NCBI GenBank assembly: GCA_029851415.1
Contig: CM056743.1
Location: 2,046,001-2,110,000, forward strand
DNA: 64,000 nucleotides
DNA from: Eretmocerus hayati
Lineage: Eukaryota; Arthropoda; Insecta; Hymenoptera; Aphelinidae
Direction of reading: 5' to 3'
Of the stretch, positions 37,636 through 49,517 are shown one piece after another (within the stretch, counting starts at the first letter, position 1; the number at the start of each line of letters is the position of its first letter). The notes beneath the pieces are model-generated. The model saw only the letters and a program-made list of their open reading frames with translations, had not been told where the DNA came from and ran no database searches. The translations under genes were made by a program, and so were the position numbers.

Positions 37636-40190
37636 ATTTTAGATGTTTTTTAGATTTTTGATTGGGGAGTTAGGAAATCCGGTATTTTTCAGCTTTGAAT
37701 AATAACGAGTTGAAATGGAATAAGCCGAATGATAATAATGGTTATGGAGAAGAAAACTTGCCTCACTCTCCTATTTATCGATCATTGGCATATGAGTTGA
37801 TATTGGTATACGATGATTGGTAATAATAGAAGAGAATGCTGGATGAGTGAATGGAATAGAATGACCGAAAGATGATTTTGTTTGAAGGATGTGGAGTGAA
37901 TGATTTGAAATGGTACTGGATAGGCGAATCGGAAGGGAATTGATGAAAAGAAATGATTTTGATTATGGGATGAGGAGCGAATGATATGAGACAATGATGG
38001 ATGAGTGAATCATATGAGATAATGGTGGATGTATAGTGAACGATGTCAGATGGTGCTGAATGAGTGAATGAAATGAAATTCAATGGGAAACTTGAATTGA
38101 TTATGGGGTGTGGAGCGAATGATAATGGTGGATGAGTAAATTATATGGACAGAAATAAGAAAATGAGATGAGTCGAATGATAAGAATGGTGGTGATGGAG
38201 AAGAAAATGTGCCTCACTCTCCTAACTTTTTATGGATCCGGACGCAACACCTGCACCTAGAGGTGGCTTATTCGCGTACAAGAATTCATTGCCAAGGAGG
38301 CGATCATTGGTGGAAGTGCAGGTGTATTTCGGAGATGGATAAATGATTAATTCCTGTGAGATATGGAGCAAATGATGGAAGATAATGATGGATGAGTGAA
38401 TGTAATGGAGTGATGGAAAAATCATTCTGTTTGTGAGATGTGGAGTTAGTGATATGAAATGGCGGTGGATGAGTGAATGGGATGAAATTTCAAGGTAAAA
38501 AACTATTTCGATCGTGGTATGTGGAGTGAATGATATGAGATCATGGTAGATGGATGAATGACATTGAAAGATATGAGAGAATGAAATGGGGAACGAAATG
38601 AGTCAGATGATAAAAATGGCGATGAAGAAGAAAATGTACTTCTCTCCTATCTGGTCATGAGTCCGGACGCAATATCTGCACCCGGAGGCGGCTTACCCGC
38701 GTACAAGGATTCATCGCGAAGTAGGCAATCATTGCCATATGTGCAGGTGTATCTCAAAAATGAATGGATCATTCATTTCTGTGAGATATGGAGCGAATAA
38801 TGAGAGATCATGCTGGATGAGCGAATTTAATCAAATGATAAACGAATGATTCTGTTTGTGAGATGTGGAATGGATGATCTGGAATGGTTTTGGATGAGTA
38901 AATGGAATGAAATGTAATGGAAAAAAGTTATTTTGGTCATGGCATGTGGAGTGAATGATGTGACATAATAGTGGATGTGGAGTGCATGATATGAGATAAT
39001 AGTAGATGTATAGTGACCGATTTGGAATAGTGCTGGATGAGTGGATGAAATGGAATTCAAAGAGAAATGTGGATTGATTCTCGGATGTGGGGATAATCGT
39101 GGATGAGTGAATGGTATGGAAAGAGATGAAAAAATGAAATGAACAATACAATGAAGAAGAATGACTCAAACGATAAAGACGCCGATAGAGAAGAGAATTT
39201 GCCTCACCCTCTCACTTGGTCATGAATCCGGGCGCAAAATTTGCACCCGGAGGCGCTTTACCTGCGTATGAAGATTCATCGCCATGTAGGCGATCATTGG
39301 CGTGTGAAGAGTGGATTCTGATAACGAATGATTTGGGAAGTGAATGATTTGGAATGATACTCGATGAGTAAATGATATGGAATGAGAAAATGAGGAGATG
39401 AAATGAATGGTGGAATGAAATAAAATGAGAAAATGGAGCGAAATGGTGAATGAATTGAAACGTGTGCGGAGAGCGAAATCCGAAGATGAATGGACGATTT
39501 TGTGTCTGGGTATGACGTGAATAATTTGAAATGACGCTGGATGAGTGAAGAGATCGAAATTTAGTAGAAAAAAATGATTCTTATGATCGGATATGGAGTG
39601 AATGATGTGAGATAATGCCGTATGAGTGAATGAAATGAAATGAAAGATAATGATTACGATTATGGGATGCGGAGTGAATGATTTGAAACGATTCCGGATG
39701 AGTGAAAGAAATTTGATGGTTAGAATGATCCTGTTCATGCGATGAATGAATGATATGACAAAAAATGAAAAATGAAATGAATTGAGAGGATGGAAAGGGA
39801 TGGAAATGAATAATGGAATGGGATAAAATGAGTGGAGTCATAGAAAATGTGATGAATTATGAAAGCTACCATACCTCTTATCTGGTGATGAGTTCAGACG
39901 CAACATTTACACCCGGGTGCGGGTCGCCTGCGTACAAAGATTCATCGCCAAGTAGGCAATCTTTGGCATGTGTAACGAGGGTATCCCAAAGGTGAATGGA
40001 TGGTTCACTCCTGTGAAATATGGAAAGAATCATGAAAGACAATGCCATATGAGTAAATGGAATGAAATGAGGGAAAAATTATCTCGTTTGTGGGATGCTG
40101 AGTCCATGACTGACGACGATGCTGGATAAGTGAATGTTATGGAGAGGAATAAGAAGATGAAGTACCCGCCTATTTGGGTAGATGATGAGT
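36750..40190 (+). repeat. GATGAATGA-rich array with hairpin modules
   Basis: About 3.4 kb of degenerate GATGA/GAATGA repeats. At about 38215, 38645, 39205 and 39870 sits a ~95-bp GC-richer module, with CGGACGCAA, TGCACCCGGAGGCG, then GATTCATCGC and AAGTAGG. Its edges are inverted (CTACTTGGTCATGAATC against GATTCATCGCCAAGTAG), so each copy can form a hairpin. At 37095-37143 a different centre sits in the same position (CCTACTTAGAGAA...TTCTCTAAGTAGG). Near 37770 the site reads CTCCTATTTATCGATCATTGG with no module. The minus-strand S/H/F/I-rich frames are artefacts. Confidence 0.8.
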
Positions 40191-40339
40191 TCCAAATCAG
40201 GAGTAATCAAGTTTCAAACCCCGTCAATGAGATACCAATGATCAATGATGATTAGTGGGACAGTATCAATCAAAGAAGCTATATGAGTCATCATTGAAGC
40301 TGAATACCCAAAAATAGAATGAAGTGCCCCAGACATCGA

Positions 40340-41370
40340 TACACTCCTGGAGGAGCTCCATTAGGGCTCCTTTGGGCTCCCGAACAATGGAAATGCAGCT
40401 CCTTCGGAGCCCTGTTGGAATAGCGAAATTTGACATCCATTTGAACTTTGGAAACCATAGTAAAGGAACTCTGGAGGAGCTCCCAGCGATTTCCCATTGA
40501 ATGTTATTCTGCCTCCGTAAGAGCCTCTTAAGTGGCACCTAATAGATACTTTAGAGCGCACGGAGGATTCGATTAATTCTCTTCCACAAAAAGCCGACCC
40601 ACAGAAATTTTTGATAATGAATTAATATTTCCGGGAAGTACGATGAATCAACAAAATATCTGGAAGAAAAAAATTGTACACCAGCGGGTCTCGAACCCAG
40701 GACTTAGGGATCACTGTTCTGGATTCTACGACACTCAGCAATCCTGATACTTGGATATTGTGACTGAGAAATTGTACATAGGTGACCAGTACTCCAAGTT
40801 ATTATTATGGAAAGGAATACCGATGGGAATATATTAACCGAGTTTCATTGCCTCAAATACTCACGATATTATCCGATTCCGTAGAAAATCATGGAATCTG
40901 GATGAAATATGTCAAATTTCATGGACAATCATTATCAAACATTTAATTTCAATAACCCTGAAAATAGGGTATACATTCCTAAAGGAAGTTGAGGAAAGGA
41001 CGAAATTTTCCGATTATAACTGAGTTTCATTTGAAGGTATCTCAGTCTCGGAATTGATTACATCACTCCGCTGAAGTTTTTTGATCCCGTATCAATAATA
41101 CAATCACACTTGGAAAGAAAATTCCATCTCGAGAAAGCCGATGGCCCTAAAAAATTTCACTGATCTGTCAGGGTTTCGAAAGAGCTCCGGAAACACTCCT
41201 TTTTAGTCTTGGATCACTCCCTCATAAGCTCTTCCACACTCCCATAATCTCCTGTTGGGGTTCCGCTGGATGTGAAATGTAGTTACTTCAACGGAACTCT
41301 TCCGGAGCTGTTCTAAGAACTTGTATAGAAGCTTATTCAGAGTCCTCTTGGATACTTTAAAGAATTGTGT
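40340..41370 (+). repeat. two diverged GGAGCTCC-rich segments
   Basis: Segments at 40340-40560 and 41170-41360 share order and phrases (CTCCTGTTGG or CCCTGTTGG, GGAACTCT, GGAGCT, and a GATACTTTA end), suggesting an old direct duplication or two copies of one repeat. The intervening sequence contains the tRNA-like stretch. Confidence 0.35.
40681..40755 (-). tRNA. tRNA-like sequence with pol III terminator
   Basis: The minus strand carries TTGCTGAGTGT (A-box-like) and GGTTCGAGACC (good B box), followed 18 bases later by TTTTTTT. The T stem holds four pairs but no matching acceptor stem forms. Best read as a tRNA-derived SINE head or pseudogene. Confidence 0.4.
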
Positions 41371-41562
41371 AATTGCCTGGGTACGCCATGGAAATTTCAT
41401 CTTGGTCCGATGTCGCATTTCTTCGGCATCATGAATTGATCAGAGATGGAAATTTCCTCAACATCGTGGCGGATAAACAAAGATTATCTGTTCAGAATCC
41501 AGCTGACATTTTTTCAGTTAGTTTCAGTTTTATTGCTGATAGTGTGATTCTGAATCGATATA

Positions 41563-42455
41563 CATTACCGGTGAAAGTGTGAGGACACCTGGGAATCCAG
41601 CTGATGATTTTTAGAGTTGGATATCTCAGAACCTATTAGTCGTAGAGAGGTCTGCGTGAATGCATTTTGTAGCTTATATTGAGCACTTTTAAGTCTATTT
41701 CCAGTATTTCCCGTCCCGCCTATTATCCCGGAGACACACGAGTCAGAAAAATGATTTTTCTCGCAATTTTTCAGACAAGGTACGATCGCCTGACGATTTT
41801 GGAGAGATTGTTGGATCGCTATGAGACCGATGAGATCCTTAAGCCCATGAAATAACCGTGAAAATCCGTTTTTGAAAGTCTCTAAAAGTGGTTCTGGTTT
41901 CGAGATCTAACTGATTCAGTGAGGGTGTTTTCCTCTCAAAAAATTACACGGTTAATTCAAAAATGATGAAAAACAGCCCAGTCCAAGGTCTGAGCCTTTA
42001 CTTTTGATGGCTATCTCGATGTTGAGTCGAACTCTTGCAGAAATAAGGGTCAGCTGCCCCAAAGTGGGCTGTTTCTCACCATTTTTGGATTATCGAGGGA
42101 TTTTTTGAGAGAAAAACTCCCTCACTAAATCACTTGGATCTCGGGACTAGAGCCACTTCGAGAAACGTTCAAAGACAGATTTTGAAGGTCTTCTCATGGG
42201 TTTGGTGATGTGATTGAAAATCGGCAGGCGTTCGTACCTTGCTGGAAAAATTGCGGAAAAAGTCATTTTTCTGACTCGTGTGTCTCTGGCATTATACGCG
42301 GGATGGAAAATACAGAAAATAGATTTGATAGTGCTTGATATGAGCTACAAAATGCAATCCCGCAGAGCTCTCTACGACCAATAGGTTCTGAGATATCCAA
42401 CTCTGAAAATCATCAGCTAGATTCCTAGGTGTCCTCAGACTTTTGACCGGGAGTG
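41563..42455. mobile_element. ~890-bp Tc1-like palindrome (foldback MITE)
   Basis: Ends CA[CT]T[CA]CCGGT[CG]AAA and the following GAGGACACCT are inverted, flanked by TA at 41561-41562 and 42456-42457. Each ~420-bp half pairs with the other down to a loop near 41990-42060; for example AAAACAGCCCA pairs with TGGGCTGTTT. The CCGGTCAAAAG...GGACACC terminus resembles Tc1-like elements. No coding capacity. Confidence 0.8.
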
Positions 42456-42457
42456 TA

Positions 42458-43000
42458 TGTATTTTTATACTCCTTCATATTAAGAGAATGATATCTTGAG
42501 AATGAAAGATTCTCATGGTTTTCATTAAAAATCCTACGAGCAGTTCCGTTCCATCAATAAAATTTACAAGAGCATATCTGGTTCCAAGGAAGGTTACCGA
42601 CGTGAATTAATTACATCGTACCTTCCAACTTGTTCTCGCTCATCAAATCCTATCCTCAATTCGCAGAACGAATGTTCTTCTCAGTCACTATAGGTGTTGT
42701 CAGAATCTTAGGGACCTTATTCTTCAAACCACGATAATTTTCGAGATTTGATCGTGCATAAGTGATTCACAATTAGTACGTGTACAGAATTCGTTCAAAT
42801 GAAGATACAAACTGATTAAATTCAAATATAAGATGAAATAATCAAGTCGTAAAATTAACTCATTCCAAAGAATAGAATCATTCTCATGTATTGGTGATTA
42901 TTAGAGGAAACATAGACATTTTTACATCTCCAATGAGTTTCTGTACATTGTGGCCGAGCGAGCACGCGAGCGAGGCAGTTTTGCTAGTCCTTCTAATATT
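42458..43000. other. no gene recognised
   Basis: AT-rich sequence; nothing supportable. Confidence 0.5.
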
Positions 43001-43004
43001 TTGA

Positions 43005-44035
43005 GTTATTATAAGGAGATTGCCTTTTAGGGGAATTCAGATGACCTAAACTAGGGTTTTCCATGGAATATATGTAGTATGGTTGAGGGCAAATTTTAAT
43101 ATAGTTGGTGTAAGGATTATAAAAATGGAGTATTTTGAAAATATTTGGATTTTTCGGGAATAAATCGGATTTTGAATGTATTAAAACGGATTTTGAGAAA
43201 ATTCGGTATCAACCAATCGATTTAGAACGATGGAAAAGTATCAACTTAGTTGAGTAAAATTTGAATAAAATAATTTAGAGGAGAGATATAAGGAAAGTAT
43301 GAATATTGAAAAAAATATTTTTGCATATTTTGAGTTATTTTTTTGAGGAAAATAGTTATCGGGATTTGGGCTACCTAAAGTGAGGTTTTTTTAGCAAAAC
43401 GTGTAATTTGGTTAAAACAGAATTTCGATAGAATAGGTCCAAACATGCTCAAATTGCTGTTTTTGTTGGAAATTTTGGTTTTTTTATAAAAATTTACGTT
43501 GATGGAGTTTGAATGGAATTTCGGTATTAACCAAAAGATAGATTGAGCCAAAAAAACCATAGCCTAGGTAATCAAAATTGGGGTAAGGTGAAGTTAGAAA
43601 GAGATATTTCAGTATGAAAGTACAGAATTTCAGCGATTTTACCTCAAAAAACGTTTAAATCAGATTCGATTTGGAGAGGAGACCAGACAAATCACTGGTC
43701 TCATCTCTGAGTGATTCTCTACAACTTGTAGAAAAGCAAAAATCGATAAAGTGGAGTGTAGAAGAGAAAGCGTGGCGCAAAAAAAAACAACACACATACA
43801 CACACACACACACACACACAGACAAAGGGCCGGAGAGATGAGTCACTGGGGGGTTTTTGAGGATTATAAGGAGAAAAGTTTTACTTACAATCGTTAGATT
43901 TTGGCGAGAGGAATAAGATGGTTGAAGCACTTTTGTGATAAGATGAATTATGTTGAAGAAAATATTGAGTTGAATGGAAAATTTGATCAAAAATTTGCTG
44001 TGTCGAAAACAAAGCTTTCTCTTTAGAGAAAGCAA
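43005..44035 (+). repeat. family-Y repeats, second locus
   Basis: Units near 43005 and 43325 match those of 33.6-36.0 kb, including ACCAATCGATTTAGAACGAT and a (CA)n tract at about 43793-43820 within a shared context. The copy ends at AAAGCTTTCTCTTTAGAGAA, GCAAAA, exactly where copy 2 of element X begins. At 35.87 kb the Y sequence continues through the same point. Confidence 0.7.
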
Positions 44036-44330
44036 AAACACTGAGGGTAGCACTAGCACAAGTTATCCTACTTTGATCATGGATCACTACCTATGACTCT
44101 CCGGTATCAAACGCAGATTACAGCGGATTTGGATGCGTGCCTCATCATTGCCGAATTAAACGCCACCATTTGAATCACTAATTTCTTTTAGCACCGAAAG
44201 ATCACATAATAACATTGCATGACTATCCGTCCGAGGTTATGCCATCAATAACAATCCGACAATCGTCAGGCGCGCGCGGGTTTGCCGGGCGAAAACTTTT
44301 CTCCGCGCCGCTTCGATAGGGCCCCAGACT
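44036..44330 (-). mobile_element. element X, copy 2 (inverted)
   Basis: Reverse-orientation copy of 33041-33335, with small indels. Its GGGCCC side joins a decanucleotide array and its CAGGGTAGCAC-type end abuts family Y. The break against Y fixes one end of the element at about 44037-44040. Confidence 0.6.
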
Positions 44331-44530
44331 GTCCTGGATCGAACCGGATCGTCCCACATTTTTCAAACCATTTCAGACAATTCGAGTCTGTTCCAAAGCG
44401 CCTTAAATTGTTTCAGACCGTTCCATATCATCCTAAATCTTTCCAGACCATACCAGACCATTCCAGAACGTTAAAGACCATCCCATGTCATACCAGACCG
44501 TTTCAGATCGATTCAGCATGTATCAAACAG
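44331..44530 (+). repeat. decanucleotide array attached to element X
   Basis: About 200 bases of the 10-bp unit TTCCAGACCA and variants. Its position relative to element X, on the GGGCCC side, is the same as at 32.46-33.04 kb. Confidence 0.7.
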
Positions 44531-45100
44531 CATTACACCATCCCACTCAGTCCATCCATCAACCATCGACCCAACCATACCAATCCATCCATGACCTTTA
44601 TGGTCACTCATTATACTTCACCCCTCCTACATTGGCAACCCGATGCGTGGAATCTGGACAGACAATCTATGGCTAGGCACAAGGGGGAGCAATCAGCATA
44701 GGCAGCGTGGTGAAAATAGAAAGGCGCGCTCCCTATGCCGAAAGCATGGAGAGCCCCAGCATAGCGTCAACCCGCCAGACACGCTCCATGGTGCCAGCTA
44801 GGTGCTAGCATAGGTCAGCACAGAGCTGGCACCCCACATCTCTACCACTGAGTTGCGCGCCCCTAATGAGGCGTTTAATTATTACAATTTATAAATATTC
44901 CACGCCACAGAATAGGTAAATCCGCGGTGCCTCGTCACTCAGCGCTAAAAGAGCTGTAACGTGTGGGTGGAGAATTTCCACATACTCGAAAATACATCTA
45001 CAGTGTAATTGAAATAGGGTGTAAATCTATAATCATGCACCGTGTTTTGCTTATTATATAACACTTTTCGTAACTTTTCCGGGTCTGATAGCATTCGGGT
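44531..45100. other. no gene recognised
   Basis: Nothing supportable; GC-richer at 44690-44870. Confidence 0.45.
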
Positions 45101-45104
45101 TCGG

Positions 45105-45170
45105 ATGTAAACCATGACTCGCGAACCTCACTATGCGAGTCATGGTCCTCATTCGAGAAACGGTTTACAT
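45105..45170. repeat. interrupted inverted repeat
   Basis: ATGTAAACCATGACTCGC (45105-45122) is inverted downstream as GCGAGTCATGG plus TTTACAT, the two parts separated by 18 bases. Confidence 0.55.
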
Positions 45171-45292
45171 GTTTCATAGCTGAAAAGGCGGCAAATGGAA
45201 TGAGTGAAACTCAATACTTTTCCGTGAGTTCAATTAGCAGTCGCTTATGCAATATAGAATTATGATAGAATTTGGATTGAAATTTATAGAAT

Positions 45293-45495
45293 CAGGGTTT
45301 TGAACGAAATCCATTCTGAATTCCGTTGAATTTCGTTGAATTGTATTCGATGGCCAATTTCATAACGAAATCCCACTCACGATATCATAATCGTCATAAT
45401 ATGATGATTATGATTCTTAGAGAGGGATTGCGTAACGGAATGGGTCATAAAATAGGACTCAACGAAATGTAAAATGGATTTCGTTAGAAACCCTG
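45293..45495. mobile_element. hAT-like MITE, 203 bp
   Basis: Inverted ends CAGGGTTT[TC][GT]AACGAAATC, with flanks TATAGAAT and CATAAAAT (6 of 8 identical), a decayed 8-bp duplication. The inner part repeats AACGAAAT-type words. Noncoding. Confidence 0.7.
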
Positions 45496-45499
45496 CATA

Positions 45500-48180
45500 A
45501 AATCAAATCCATTACATATATTCTCCGCGTCATCCGTCTTCGCCATGTCATTCACAAGGTCATGAATATCCTAATTTTGAGAGTGTCATCCATTCGATAT
45601 ATGGCTCATATTCCCTAAGAGTTTCAGAGGGAGTGGCTTACAGTCAAGGATGGCTTACATGAGAGAAGGACTTATTATAACAAAAACACATTACATGACG
45701 AAAGGTGCGAGAGAAGAATTCGTGAGAATTGGTCAGCACAAGGTACAGTACGCGATTGACTGCAACGAACTATAGCCAGAACCGGGGAAGTATCCAGAAA
45801 AGGTACGTAGAACGTCATCATGGATCTTATGGCTCACTTGGTGGCTCGATTAATTCCGAGGCAATAATGCGATTCACCGTGGTTACATTGATGGGAATTG
45901 CATAAATTGTAATCAGCTAAACGTGGAACTCGGTGTATTTGTAAATGTTAATTATGGTTACCACTGCCGCAATTACTCAACTTTACCAGAGAACAACATT
46001 GCAGTTTCATTACATTTGCATTACATCGTCCTCAGGGGTATAAGCCAAAAGCGAATCGAACTAATTCAACACCTTTCATTGAAATCGGCTGATTTCTTCG
46101 AAATCTCATCATTAGTATTCAATAGGCTCAAATTGCAAATATCTGTAACTGATGGATAGAGATTACACTACGTTTCCACGAATCTTTCAATTTCACTGGT
46201 AAGTTAGATAACAGTTGTATACCTATTCGATTATATCAAGTTCTAATTCATGAATTTTCCACTATCAAATTGACGGATGCAGCGATTCACTATGATTCAA
46301 CTGAAAATACATCTGGGGGATAAAAAGTAAGCCGACGGTTAGTTTTTCAAAGTTGTCTGAAGCTGGGCGAAGCTGTAAAATATTAGAATACTCAATTCAT
46401 GCAGCAAACGAAATGTGTGAGAATATATTCTCATCTGAAGCTCTGTTCGACTGCCGACTCTCATTCTACGACAAATGCTCATATTTTTCACCTCGCGTCT
46501 GTTGGAGACAGTGGCACCCTAATTCTGAATACCATAATGGCATACTACGGTCACATTCTACTCATGAGTATAAAGAGCTATGAACAAATAAAAATCCACA
46601 GCTAGCAAATAAAATATTAATGAAGCATTTATTCCATCGATTCTCTTAGTTTTGCACTCTCATAGCTCAAATTGCTCGTTCTCAAGCGGAGCACAAGACG
46701 ATTATACAATCATTTCAGCCTGAAGTAGAAGTAATTGAGTCTTTACTCAATTGGGGAGTGGATGAGAATACCGTCATCGCTTGAGATAAGAATTTGATCG
46801 AATCGAGGTCAATTTTTATAGTATTTAGCTCAAAAATATATCACGCCGGATGTTGTTTTTACTCTATGAAATGAAAATAATCTGAATCAGTCTTTGCTCT
46901 ATTAGTATTCTCACTGTCGTTTAGTTTCATCCGACCCTACAATTGGTCATGTGTGTTCAAAAACCTTGCCTCTTGCTTACATGTTCCGACAATATCGAGC
47001 CCTAAATTCCATCACCTTTCTGTTTATTTCTACTTTGACTCCGTTTGATGAGACTCCTAATCTTCTGGGACCTTTTTGTAAAGGGGGTCCATTTAATTTT
47101 TGGAAATCTTGAATCACAACTACCCCACTATTTGCATCAATCCTGCATTCCAATGTTTTTGTGAGGACTTTTTTTTACTAACATCAACTAATGAAACCAT
47201 TTCCTCCCAACATCATACACCCAAACTCGATCTCAAATTTATTGAAGATGATACAGAAACTATCATAAGAAGAACCATAACTACGTACCTGCTTTGATGA
47301 GCGTTTAGATGAAAATCGCGTATTGAAGTCGTCAAAAACCTTTCTCGCGAGCGATTAAAGATCACCTCAATTCGTATATAAAACCAATCAAAACATTGCT
47401 ATCGGGATCCGGATGGCCCCGTCTACGGTACAGCCGCATCACCCTCCGCTACACGGTGGGACGAAACGCCAACCGCGTTAACGTCAGTAGAATCATTTTT
47501 CCCAATATCCTCATCTCAAATCATTCACCATCAGAATCCCTTGATGCATCTCCATCTTTAAACGGAGCTCAAAGGTGCACAGATTGAAATAAAGAAATTC
47601 ATCTCAATCCGTGACAAACCCCAGCTAATAAGCTGGATTACCGGTATACATTTGTGTACTGGTTTCAAAGAAGTTGCTCGTCAGGCCGAGCAGAAGACTT
47701 TGCAGTTTCAAAACAAAATGTAATTACAGTAAAGACAATTTTAATCATAAAAAAATTTCTCGATCTTGAGGAATATCTATATAAAAATCGAACGCTAGTT
47801 TTGGGTAATTCATTTCAAGGCTGAAAAAAGGTTGATGAGTACTCACACTACTCAGGGATTCCTAGCTCCTTACTTGGAAATCCCCCCAAAGAATAAGTGA
47901 AATAGTGATTAGTTGGTAATCACTTCATTAGAAAAATTGAACGAATCTCATCCATGAATTATACATGAATCCTTTTGCTCCCCTCTGACCGGGGTTGCAT
48001 AGCTCCTGACACATTATTTCCATCCATATAACTACGCCATCAATACTCAAAAAAAGAGTCTACATACATGATATATTTTCTTCATCAGCAGTAAGTCGAA
48101 GACCGCTGATTATTTATGAAAACATTTCTGAATAAGTCACTCGAGTAAAACGGGCTGTTAGTGAAAATGATAGCCACAAA
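45500..48180. other. no gene recognised
   Basis: No supportable gene. Short frames at 45923-46159 and 46353-46605 have no recognisable motifs. Confidence 0.45.
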
Positions 48181-48184
48181 AATT

Positions 48185-49290
48185 AAGGTTCTGACATAAC
48201 TTCCATACTACACTACTTCCAGGTTTTGGGTTGCTGGATACGATTCCGAGATCGATATTCAACCCTATTACACCAGGGATCTGACATAACCTCAAAAAAT
48301 CATGACTCCTCGAGAATGCCTATAGTCGGTGATCTCATCATACTTTGTTTTGCACTCACTCTATGGGTTTGCTGAGTACTGATCCGGGCTCTGTTTGGAA
48401 AGAGCACGTAGAGGTTCTGACACAACCTTAAAAATTCATTATTATCCCAGAGTATTCGGAGCTCAAGATTAAACTATGCTTTGTTCTGCGATATGATTTT
48501 GGGGTCGCTGAATCTGGATTCAAGATCAGTTCTGTCTCCGTACAAAAATATTTCAAAGTTACTTCGAAACAATATCTATGGAATTCTTTCGAGGTCAAGA
48601 AAATAGCAAGTCCTGGGGAGGCAATCAAACCATAACCCAAAGGCTCGAATCAGAACTTTGTCCGGTAGTCAACCAATCTCAAAACCCCGAAAAACAGTCA
48701 AAACCCAAGATACCAATCCTAAAATTATGCTGGAGGATCAATAAATTCCAAGATCTGGAAAAGCAATCAAACCCGCAAATACCCGGAAGCTCGAACCAAA
48801 AACTTTGTTCGAGAATTAAACCAATCCCAAAACCAAGGAACGGAATCAAATCAGCTGATACCCAGATGCTCGTACCAGAAACTCTGTCGGAGGATAAACG
48901 AATTCCAGGACTGGGAAAAGTGATAAAGTCAGCCAATACCCAATTGCCCGAACCATAATCTTTGTGAGATGATGAACCAATCCCATGACCTAGGAAAACG
49001 GTCAAACCCGCAGGTGCCCGAACCAGGGTCTCTGCCGAAGGATAAAACAACTAAAGAATCTAGGAGTGAAATCGAATATACCAATACCCGGAGACTCGGA
49101 CCAGGAACTTTCTCGCTAGACAAACCCATCCCTTGACTTAGCGAAATAATTACTCGCCAATACCTAGATGATCCGATCGGAATCTTAGTCGTGGGATGAA
49201 CCCCAAAGATAAAGTTACTGGACGAAAGTGATTTCATATGATTTCCGAGCGGTTTTGTGGAATCATGGCTTTTTGAGATTATGTCCAAAT
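48185..49290 (+). repeat. degenerate ~75-bp tandem repeats
   Basis: From about 48590 a unit containing CTCGAACCAGAAACTTTGTC recurs near 48643, 48789, 48869, 48947, 49015 and 49090 (spacing about 68-80). The 5' part repeats TCTGACA[TC]AACCT. Long frames on both strands (48578-48958, 48929-49309) are repeat artefacts. Confidence 0.7.
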
Positions 49291-49517
49291 CCCCAAGCGC
49301 TGGGACCAAACAGACCCCAAATTCGAATTCAGCTACCTCACATAGGTGAAGGTATTAGTAGAGTTTGGGAGTTAAGTCAGAACTTTTATTTCTTCCGCGG
49401 GGATGTGTAACATCCCCACGACTGGATTGGATTTATGATTTGGATTTATGATTTGACAGTTTCGATGATATATGGTCTCAAGAATGAGATACTGGTTTCT
49501 AAAAAATTGTAACGTTA

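Noticed and set aside
37146..39841. Several minus-strand frames rich in S, H, F and I
   Set aside because: Artefacts of the GATGAATGA simple repeats, which lack stops on the reverse strand.
43655..44059. 134-codon minus frame containing a V/C-rich run
   Set aside because: Produced by a (CA)n microsatellite within family-Y repeats.
48578..49309. 126-codon frames on both strands
   Set aside because: Opposed frames over a ~75-bp tandem repeat; no independent coding evidence.
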